Shown piece after piece: positions 52,905-60,905 of a stretch of DNA of 64,000 bases. Numbering within the stretch: the first letter of the stretch is position 1; each line of letters opens with the position of its first letter. The notes under the pieces are model-generated. The model was not told the DNA's origin and ran no database searches. It was given only the letters and a program-made list of their open reading frames with translations. This DNA is from Elusimicrobiota bacterium (GTDB taxonomy: Bacteria > Elusimicrobiota > Elusimicrobia > 2-02-FULL-39-32). The translations under genes and the position numbers were made by a program. Location: positions 1 to 64,000 of the forward strand of contig JACPBF010000009.1 of NCBI GenBank assembly GCA_016180425.1, given 5' to 3'.

Positions 52905-55900
52905 ATGATCAAGCTCTGGGCTTCTAAACAACGCAAATTTTATATGAAAGCAACCGCAATCGTGGTTGCTTTTTCATTTTTGTTTAGCTCTTTAAGCGCT
53001 CCATATGCAGATGCCTCTTTTTGGCAAGAGCGTAAAAAAAATGTGGATGAGTTTAAAAAGAAAATAGAGCCCATGCAATTAGCTTCTCTACCTCTAAACT
53101 TGGGAGGCAGTGGGGAAATAAATTTAGATCAGAAAAATTTTTCGTCTTTTTCTTTAAATTTGGCAGGTAGAGATGGGGTAGATCTAAATCTGGATGAATC
53201 GCTTCCTAAAATTCAAAGGGAAGCTATTAATAAAATTTCTCAAGAACATCTAGGGTATCTTTTAGAGAAAATAGAAGAAAAGCGTCATGGTAAAAAGAGC
53301 TTAAGGGAGTTTTCAACCATTCCTCATAAGCTAAGAGATGAAATCCAGCGTTATGGCGAAATTGTCAGGGTTCATTTTGCCCAAGGAAAAATTTCCAATG
53401 ATCTTGAGGGTAAAATAGAAGTTGAAGCGCCTTTAGTCATCCACATCCAAGATGCTCATGAGATTTATTCTGTACAGAAAAATATCGCATCTTTGCTTAA
53501 AGGGTTGATGGATTCCGGAGTGGATCTCGTAGGGGTAGAAGGCTCTGAAGGAAAATTAAAGGGAATTGAAAAATATCGCCGCTATCCAGATCAAGTAACT
53601 TTGCTGGGACTTGCAGACTATCTTTTAAAACAAGGGCTTTTAACTGGCGTGGAATTAGCAGGTTTAGGCAGGGAAAGGGCGGAAGTTGAATTTTATGGAG
53701 TAGAAGAGAAAAGTAAATATTTAGAACAGGTAAATAGTTTTAAAAAGAATTTAAGAAAGGCTAATGAAATAGAGAAATGGCTCAAAGATTTAGAGTTAGA
53801 AATTTCATTTTTGAAAGAGAAACTTTATAGTTCTCAGATGAAGGAGCTTGATGTTTGGAAAATGCAATTTAAAAACGGGGAGAGAAATCTTGGTGAATGG
53901 GTCAGATATTTAGAATCTCATTCTACCTTCCATGGTTCTCAAGGGCGAAAAGCATTAGGACGCATCCTAGAAGATCATAGGAGTCATCAGAAATCTAAAG
54001 ATCCAAAAGATAAGAGATTGCAGGTCGAGCAGGGTTCATCCTTTTTTTCTAATGTTCAGAAATTTTTAAAAGCATGGAGTCAAGAAAAAAAATTAGATTT
54101 TAAAAAGGTAGAGAAAGAGCAGCAAGTTTTATTAATGGCCTTATCTCAAAAACTTTCAGATCAAGAGATTACTGAACTGTTAGAGGTTAGCTTGCTCACT
54201 AGACTAGGGAAAATAGAACAGAGTGAGTTTTACAGCTTTTTAAATGAAAAATTGGATCAGGCAAATTTAAAAATTAATCCTGAATTAGAAAAATATATTA
54301 AGTATCTCGTAGTCGTAGAAAGCATAGATAAAGAACAACTTTTTAAAGAGCTTAAAAAATTAGAAGAGTCGTTTCTTAAAAGAGCAGTGTCTGATCGGAA
54401 TCCAGTTCAGTCTCTCCTTCTTAATCTAGATCAAGATTTCCAATTATTAGAAACAGCATTGGAATATAAGTTAAGCCCAGAAGATTACGAGCAATATAAA
54501 AAAAGAGAAAAAGAGATAACTAAAATTGATGAACGAATCCATGAGATTTTTGTTAAAGCGAATCTTCTGGAAGATTCATTTTTTAAAGAAACTAGAAATC
54601 TCTCCCCAGAGCTTCCTTACTATGATCATCATGGAAGAAAGATGCAAAAGCCATTCTCGGCTCAACCCGCTTGGCATATGAAAAAATTGATGCCTTTTTT
54701 AAAAAATGCCGCTCGATTTAGTCTTTGTTCAGACCAGAGAAATAATATCTTTGTCCAAAAACTCATGCAGAGAATGGAGGAAAAAAAATGTAAGGTTACT
54801 GTTTTAGTTGCTGGCGGCTATCATAGCTTGGGTATAGAAAATGAGTTAAAAGAAAAAGGCATATCTTATCTTACCATCCGCCCAAGAATGGATATCAGTG
54901 GTTCGGAAAGAGAGGCGCATCCGCTTTATAGTTTCAAAAGAGAGCTTCTCCCTTTAGAGAAATTATTCTTGCCTGAAAAAATTTCTATTCCCCGTTCTCA
55001 AGGATTAGGTAGTGGAGCAGATTTTGGTTTCCGAGAGGTTAGAGATGCGATTAAAGGTATTTTTGAAGTTGTGGGAGGGGTATTAAGTTCTTCAAAAGAG
55101 AATCATACAGAAAACAGAGAAAAGATAGAGCCCCAATGGAATAGCTGGATAAGAAGAAGTGGACAAAAGGCAGAACAAATGGAGTATTGGAAAGAAAAAA
55201 GTATGCCAAAGATAAGACAGATGGGGAACTGGAAAAGGAGAGATGTGCTAAAAGTAGAGGAACAAGGGAATTGGCAAGGAGAAATCTATAGCGCGCAAGT
55301 TAGATATAGAGGAAAAATTTATAGAGTCTGGACCCCTCGCAAAGAAAATGATTTCCTAAAAAAAGATCTCGTTCAAAATCCAAAAGCAACCTTGAAAAGC
55401 CTTAAGCTATTTAAACAAAAGTACAAAAATCTGCAATCTGGAGAAACAGAGATTGGAGATTCTTTTGCCATAGCAGAAGTTGAACCTAATTCAAATTTAA
55501 TTCTTTTTCTTGAAGCAAGAAAATTTGTTAAAAAAGGGGCTGTTAGATTTTTAAAAATTGCTAAAACCGCTTTACTTTCCGCTGCTTTTTTCACAGGGGC
55601 TTTTGGTATGGGCGGTGGAGCTTCCGGAGGTAGCGGGAGTGGAGGTGACTCTGGAGGGAGTGGAGGTAGTAGTGGCAGTGGAACTGGGGATGGAACCGAA
55701 AACAAAGAAGGCGCTGTTAGGTTATTTATCAATCAAGCATTAGAGAATCTTTCAAAGTTAGCAGTTCTTTATGGGCTGAGCGATAGTCAAGTAATGGAAC
55801 TCTGCCTTGAGCTTAGTCAATTCGAATCAAGGCGTAAATGGAAAAATATCCCTACCTTAGAGGAAAGATTAATTGAGATGAAACAGTTATCAGAAAAATA

Positions 55901-58900
55901 TGGGCTGACCATTTCCCAAATGTATGCAAGATTAAAATTAGTAAAACAGATGATAGAAAGATATAAATTATTTTATGAAGGAGTAGTCAAAACATATGAT
56001 CATTTTCCCTATACCTATAGTTTTAATTATGAGGATTTGGATTATTGGGCTGATCCAGAGTTTAGCGTTGCACAGTTAGAAAGAGAATTCAATGCCCGTT
56101 CCACTATCCGACATTGGGCCAATGAGATAAGGTATCACATTGATTCTCCAACCAATCTAAGTCCACGAGATCAGTTAACTTACTGGGCAGATCAACTGAC
56201 ACTAGGTGAAAGAACAAGCGAACAATTAAAAAAATATTTTAGTGATATCAGGGAAGGAGAGTCAAGTAGATACGAATATAGATTAGTATTTGCGTTGAAA
56301 TTGAAATCAATGAAAGGTCAGTATGGAATTTCCGATACAAGCAGGATTCGTTCAATAGCTGAAGAGTATGCTCTTTTTGAACCCAATCCCTATGCCTATT
56401 CTTTAACAGATAAGGATATTACTATTTATATTGGTATGGGATTAAGTGAATATGCTCTCAGAAGAAAGTTTGAAGCAATGCAAAAGGTAAGAGAAATCGC
56501 TAGGGATAAGAGATACAGTATTAAAGATGAGAACGGTTTATCATTCCTTGATTTAAATTATTGGGCACATCGTTTAAATGAAGGAGATTATAGAGATGAT
56601 ACATTGGCAGATAAATTTACGGAATTAGCTCTGCTTGAAGATAAAGCTAATAATTTCGATTTAGAGTGGGGTATCAAATATTGGATGGGAGAGTTAAGAA
56701 CTACCCCCATTTCCAGGGATTTTAGACCTAGCAGAAAAGAGGATGTTTTAGATATTAATGAACTTTCTGATCAGGAAAGATTAGAATTAGAAAGATTAGG
56801 GGTAGAATCTTTATTAAAAGGTGAGGGAACCATTTCCATGTTAGCTGGAGGAGCTAGTTCCAGAATGAATCCAGCGGAAGTCCCGCGGGAAGTTCAATCT
56901 TTAATTAATGAAATGAACTATAGTAGAACTAATCCTATCGTTACAATTAGAGTTCCCGAAATAAGATCTAAAGCTGCAGTACCTATTGGGAAAGATCAAG
57001 ATGGAAGAGTCCTGACTTATTTGGACATTTTTGGTTTTAACCTATTTCGTTTATTTGAAGGTTTAGAAAGAGAGGCGCGTGGATATGAAAACCAAGAGTT
57101 AGCTTATGGCGCTGGGGCTGTATGGAAAAATGATATTGCTTTGATCAATAATTGGGGTTATCGAGCTGAACATATCAGATTAATAAAGGCTAATCAAGGA
57201 TATGGTCTGAAACAAAAAATACGTTTTTTTTATGCCCCTTTAAGAATTAAATTTTTTGCGCCTGTAGAGGATGTACAAAAAGCAAAGGGAAAATTTTCCG
57301 AAGATACAAGTCATCAAAGGGCTCTGGATCATGCAAAAGCAGTTCAAGAAAGATTTAGAGCAGGGGATGAAGATGCAATCATTTTTAAAGGTGAACGGGA
57401 TCCTTGGGGGCATGGAGACTATTTTCATGAATTGGTCAGAAGCGGGGAGCTGCTCCACATGATTGATAGTAAAAAAAGATGGGCTTTTGTAAGGAATGTG
57501 GATAATTCTGCGGCTAAGTTTGATAAAGTTTGGCTTGAACTATTAGGTCTTTTTTTAAAAAGAGAATTAGATTTTCAGCCAGAGGTTTCACCTCGATCTC
57601 CAGGCCAAAAAGGTGGGGATCTTATTGTAATGACTGACACTCCTAATCAAGACCACCAGCTAGCTGAACATCCTAATATTGAGGCAACTTATCGTGAAAA
57701 AAGAATTACTAATCCAGAGAGTTCTTATTGGTTTAATGATGCAGTAGCTTTTTTCACTCCCATGTATGTAATCAATATTTATAAAAGACCAGAACAGAAT
57801 GATCAGGAGTTTACTGAAGAGCTTAGGGCAGCTTTGCAACAAAGCAAAAAAGGGCATAAACAGCTGATAGACCAAATTGTGGAACGAGGACGTAAAAAAT
57901 ATCCAATGATTTGGGATGCAAAAGTTGCAAAAAGAATGAATGCTTTGACTGTTAGACCGGAAAACAACATGTGGCAGTCAACTGGAATTGTGGAACCCCA
58001 TATCAGGATACAGGCAGTGGGAGTAAGAGGGGCTAGAAATATCCCCATTGTTCAATATCCACATTTAAGTAAACCAGAAAAATGGCAAGTTCTTAGCTCG
58101 TTAAGGTTTCTTTCTACAAAGGGTTGGACAAAAACTCCTGCTGAATTTTTGGATGCAAAGAAAAAACTTACAGCAGCCAAGCTAGGTAAGAACGTGGAAG
58201 AATTAACAGAAGATGAGATTGAACATATATTGACTAATGAAGAGGTTTGGATCACTCTTGAGACTTATGAGGGAAATAAAATTTTGATTAATGATCTTTT
58301 AGAATATATTTTAACCGCAGATTTAGTGACTCCAGGCATTTTAAAACTAAAGGAAGAGATCACTTCAAATCCACCTTCAGGTACTCCAACCCTACTCCCA
58401 AATCCACCTCCAACATCTACTCCACCCTCGCCCCCAACTCCGACCCCAGATCCAGCTCCGCCCCTGACACCAACTCTTAAACCACCCTTACCTTCTCCTC
58501 CTGCTAGAATTTCGACTCAACCTGATTTAGGGAAAAAATCAAATTTGCCATCTTTAGGTCTAGGAATCTATTTTAGATCGTTAGCAGGAGTTTTGATCGC
58601 ATGGATCAAAAAAATAAAAAATTCTAATAGAACTTCTTCATTTATAGGATTCTTTGCTCCATTTGCTGCTTTCGGAACCATATTGGGCTTTGCTCCTCAT
58701 GGATATGCTATGAATCTTTCTGAAACTCTTCCTCAATTTATTTTAAAACCAGCGCAAATTTCTCCTTTTCCCATAGATATTTTAGTTCCTTTGTTGATTG
58801 TTATAGGAGTTGCAGTTCTGGGATTAGCTCTAACATTCTATTTTTTAAAACAGATTCCTCAAAATCAAATTAAAGAGGTTGTAACTTTCTCTCAAGAATT

Positions 58901-59825
58901 TTTAGTAAGAGAAGTCCGGTATTCTCAAGATCCTAAAATTTTAAATGAATTAAAAGAATTTTTAAAATCAGAAAAAACTGAAAAAGCAGTTTTTCCTGAG
59001 ACTCCTAGCGATCGCATCTCCATTGCCCAAATTGCTGGGATATTAGAACTTCTTAGTCATAAGGATGCCAAGGGTCAAGCAATGGTTCTTAGCTCTTTAA
59101 AGAGAGCATTGCCCAATGCTCAATTTAAAATTTTGCCTGCAATAAAAAAGAGTTATCTTTTGGAAAAGATGGATAGAAGGATTGTTATGGATGTAGAGGA
59201 AAAATCAAATTTGCTTAATTTTATTCAATGGGTTCAACTCTTCCGCGCACAGGCTAGTCAAGCTGAGCAGGAAAAAATTAGGGATGCTTTTATAAAGGGA
59301 TATGGACTAGCTCGTTGGGCCACGCTTTCTAAAGAAGAGAGGTTGGGTGAAAAAAAGAGTATTTTTGATCTTAAAGGGATTTTTCTTCTGGATGTCAGTG
59401 AGCCTGATTCTTTGTGGATTCAGTCTGTTTTGGAGTGGTTGGCGCTTGGCTTAAAACAAGGGGGATTAAATGAGCTAGCTTTATCTGCAAATTCTCAAAA
59501 GAGTTTGGATAAAGTTAAAACATTCTTGAGCAGCCGTTTAGAAAAAGAGCAGTTGGATCGTTTAATTTGGATATTGGATGAAGAGGGAATGGATGGGCGC
59601 ATCCGCGCAGATTATGTGTTACAGGAGCTTGAAAAACATGGGTTGGGCGGAAGAGCTGTAAAGATTGTAACGGATAATTTTGATCGTTGGATTGAAAGTT
59701 TTAATCACCAGACTTTGATTAAGATCATTGAATTGGTATCTGCTACAGAGGGTAGAGTTGCCAGAAATTTACAGGAGATTACGGATGATGTGAAAGAGTC
59801 TCTAGTGCTTTTAATTCAGCAGTAA
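52905..59825 (+). CDS. Giant exported protein with UDP-sugar-pyrophosphorylase-like module (2306 aa)
   Basis: ATG 52905 is preferred over GTG 52896 because MIKLW aligns with the starts of the related giants. The signal peptide ends PYADA, residue about 34, followed by the family motif SFWQERKK. Domain at 176-650 opens LVIHIQDAHEIYSVQKNIA and closes LVAGGYHSLGI; it resembles the ChaN/Tiki/EreA superfamily layout. A Gly/Ser-rich linker lies near 902-928. A region with YWADQLTLGE repeats (about 1030-1265) resembles DUF4214. Residues 1305-1810 resemble eukaryotic-type UDP-sugar pyrophosphorylases: MLAGGASSRM, KAAVPIG, DPWGHGDYFHELVRSGELL and FVRNVDNS. A Pro-rich linker (1823-1865), two membrane segments and the shared C-terminal domain ending LLIQQ follow. 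Confidence 0.85.
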   Translation: MIKLWASKQRKFYMKATAIVVAFSFLFSSLSAPYADASFWQERKKNVDEFKKKIEPMQLASLPLNLGGSGEINLDQKNFSSFSLNLAGRDGVDLNLDESLPKIQREAINKISQEHLGYLLEKIEEKRHGKKSLREFSTIPHKLRDEIQRYGEIVRVHFAQGKISNDLEGKIEVEAPLVIHIQDAHEIYSVQKNIASLLKGLMDSGVDLVGVEGSEGKLKGIEKYRRYPDQVTLLGLADYLLKQGLLTGVELAGLGRERAEVEFYGVEEKSKYLEQVNSFKKNLRKANEIEKWLKDLELEISFLKEKLYSSQMKELDVWKMQFKNGERNLGEWVRYLESHSTFHGSQGRKALGRILEDHRSHQKSKDPKDKRLQVEQGSSFFSNVQKFLKAWSQEKKLDFKKVEKEQQVLLMALSQKLSDQEITELLEVSLLTRLGKIEQSEFYSFLNEKLDQANLKINPELEKYIKYLVVVESIDKEQLFKELKKLEESFLKRAVSDRNPVQSLLLNLDQDFQLLETALEYKLSPEDYEQYKKREKEITKIDERIHEIFVKANLLEDSFFKETRNLSPELPYYDHHGRKMQKPFSAQPAWHMKKLMPFLKNAARFSLCSDQRNNIFVQKLMQRMEEKKCKVTVLVAGGYHSLGIENELKEKGISYLTIRPRMDISGSEREAHPLYSFKRELLPLEKLFLPEKISIPRSQGLGSGADFGFREVRDAIKGIFEVVGGVLSSSKENHTENREKIEPQWNSWIRRSGQKAEQMEYWKEKSMPKIRQMGNWKRRDVLKVEEQGNWQGEIYSAQVRYRGKIYRVWTPRKENDFLKKDLVQNPKATLKSLKLFKQKYKNLQSGETEIGDSFAIAEVEPNSNLILFLEARKFVKKGAVRFLKIAKTALLSAAFFTGAFGMGGGASGGSGSGGDSGGSGGSSGSGTGDGTENKEGAVRLFINQALENLSKLAVLYGLSDSQVMELCLELSQFESRRKWKNIPTLEERLIEMKQLSEKYGLTISQMYARLKLVKQMIERYKLFYEGVVKTYDHFPYTYSFNYEDLDYWADPEFSVAQLEREFNARSTIRHWANEIRYHIDSPTNLSPRDQLTYWADQLTLGERTSEQLKKYFSDIREGESSRYEYRLVFALKLKSMKGQYGISDTSRIRSIAEEYALFEPNPYAYSLTDKDITIYIGMGLSEYALRRKFEAMQKVREIARDKRYSIKDENGLSFLDLNYWAHRLNEGDYRDDTLADKFTELALLEDKANNFDLEWGIKYWMGELRTTPISRDFRPSRKEDVLDINELSDQERLELERLGVESLLKGEGTISMLAGGASSRMNPAEVPREVQSLINEMNYSRTNPIVTIRVPEIRSKAAVPIGKDQDGRVLTYLDIFGFNLFRLFEGLEREARGYENQELAYGAGAVWKNDIALINNWGYRAEHIRLIKANQGYGLKQKIRFFYAPLRIKFFAPVEDVQKAKGKFSEDTSHQRALDHAKAVQERFRAGDEDAIIFKGERDPWGHGDYFHELVRSGELLHMIDSKKRWAFVRNVDNSAAKFDKVWLELLGLFLKRELDFQPEVSPRSPGQKGGDLIVMTDTPNQDHQLAEHPNIEATYREKRITNPESSYWFNDAVAFFTPMYVINIYKRPEQNDQEFTEELRAALQQSKKGHKQLIDQIVERGRKKYPMIWDAKVAKRMNALTVRPENNMWQSTGIVEPHIRIQAVGVRGARNIPIVQYPHLSKPEKWQVLSSLRFLSTKGWTKTPAEFLDAKKKLTAAKLGKNVEELTEDEIEHILTNEEVWITLETYEGNKILINDLLEYILTADLVTPGILKLKEEITSNPPSGTPTLLPNPPPTSTPPSPPTPTPDPAPPLTPTLKPPLPSPPARISTQPDLGKKSNLPSLGLGIYFRSLAGVLIAWIKKIKNSNRTSSFIGFFAPFAAFGTILGFAPHGYAMNLSETLPQFILKPAQISPFPIDILVPLLIVIGVAVLGLALTFYFLKQIPQNQIKEVVTFSQEFLVREVRYSQDPKILNELKEFLKSEKTEKAVFPETPSDRISIAQIAGILELLSHKDAKGQAMVLSSLKRALPNAQFKILPAIKKSYLLEKMDRRIVMDVEEKSNLLNFIQWVQLFRAQASQAEQEKIRDAFIKGYGLARWATLSKEERLGEKKSIFDLKGIFLLDVSEPDSLWIQSVLEWLALGLKQGGLNELALSANSQKSLDKVKTFLSSRLEKEQLDRLIWILDEEGMDGRIRADYVLQELEKHGLGGRAVKIVTDNFDRWIESFNHQTLIKIIELVSATEGRVARNLQEITDDVKESLVLLIQQ

Positions 59826-59893
59826 GCTAAAGGCGCAGGGGATTTTTTAAGTTCAGCTTGGATAATGGGGTCATTCTTTTCGGGAGGCCCTCT

Positions 59894-59973
59894 TAGTGTA
59901 GTGTAACAGTAACGGCTTTACAATGGTCATCGTTGACGACATTCTGCAATGTTTTTTTTGATACACCACACTA
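59894..59973. mobile_element. 80-bp MITE-like element, copy 2 (inverted relative to copy 1)
   Basis: Starts TAGTGTAGTGTAACAG, ends GATACACCACACTA, with the same centre GTCATCGTTGACGAC. Same length as copy 1 with few differences. It lies between a giant gene stop and the next control element. Confidence 0.75.
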
Positions 59974-59982
59974 GGGGGGCTT

Positions 59983-60030
59983 GAAATCTGTTACATTTCT
60001 GTTACAAATTTGTTACAAAAAGTTTAAGAA
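59983..60030 (+). promoter_or_regulatory. 11-bp iterated TTACA element (copy F)
   Basis: GTTACATTTCT (59990-60000), GTTACAAATTT (60001-60011), GTTACAAAAAG (60012-60022), then TTTAAGA. It lies 48 bases before the ATG at 60078 and probably drives the two-gene unit 60078-60905 and onward. Confidence 0.72.
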
Positions 60031-60077
60031 AAGTTTTGGGTTTGTCAGCTAAACTTTCATTGGGTTAGAGTTTTAGT

Positions 60078-60905
60078 ATGAAAATAGAATTTAAAAGCAT
60101 GATAAAACTTATGAAACAACGAATGAAAAAGCAGAAGAAAAGAACTGAGTTTTTGAATAAGGCGTTTCGTTTTTTAACGCTTCTATCTTTTTTTCATTTT
60201 AGCGGTTTAAATAACGGATTCACGCAAATTGTGGTGGTCTCAGGTTCCATTCAGCAAACCAATTTCGCGCCTGTAGCAATTTCCAAGATGGCCTATATCC
60301 TAAATCCTGGAATTTGGAAAAAATGTTTAAAAGCCAATCATTGGCAGAAACTTTTCTTTAGCTCCAGTAAAGTGATTGAGGTGGCAAGCAAAGGCGCAGT
60401 TGAGCGGATGTTGTCAGAAGGCAACTTGCTGCAGATGTGGGTACAGGAAACTCTAAAAAAGAATTTAGAAAAATCCAAAGAGTCTTTAATGCCAGAAGGC
60501 AAAAGCATACAAGAATTAGGCGGTATCAATGCAAAGCAGATCAAAACTTCTGCTTTTTTTAATTTTAAGTTGGGGGTTTACGATTTAAGAACCTGGGTCT
60601 GGGAGAAGTTTTTACAGGCCAATGGTTTTCATAAGCTGCGCTTTTTCCCATGGAAGAATTCTCTTGCCAGCTGGGTCAATAAAAAATTTATATTTGAGTT
60701 TAAAGCAATAATGATTTTAGTCCAATTTAAGCAAAGTCAGTCGCAGCTGCCAGTTGAAACTTTTAAAGAGATGAAGAGCCATCAGTTTAATTTCTCTGAG
60801 GAAGATCCAGCTAGCATTATCATAAACGCGCTGAGCCAGGTTGAACTGAAAGTCACTCCAAAGAGTACCCTTGGGGTGATTTTCTTTTTAATAGAGGGAA
60901 AATAA
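60078..60905 (+). CDS. Hypothetical exported protein, coupled to the next giant gene
   Basis: 275 residues with a long basic N-terminus and one hydrophobic segment (FRFLTLLSFFHFSGL), suggesting export or membrane anchoring. Two related stretches, LNPGIWKKCLKANHWQKLFF and RTWVWEKFLQANGFHKLRFF, form an internal repeat. I do not recognise the family. The stop overlaps the ATG of the next giant gene in TAATG, so the two are translationally coupled, and both should be controlled by element F. A dedicated partner of that giant protein is a reasonable guess. Confidence 0.7.
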   Translation: MKIEFKSMIKLMKQRMKKQKKRTEFLNKAFRFLTLLSFFHFSGLNNGFTQIVVVSGSIQQTNFAPVAISKMAYILNPGIWKKCLKANHWQKLFFSSSKVIEVASKGAVERMLSEGNLLQMWVQETLKKNLEKSKESLMPEGKSIQELGGINAKQIKTSAFFNFKLGVYDLRTWVWEKFLQANGFHKLRFFPWKNSLASWVNKKFIFEFKAIMILVQFKQSQSQLPVETFKEMKSHQFNFSEEDPASIIINALSQVELKVTPKSTLGVIFFLIEGK

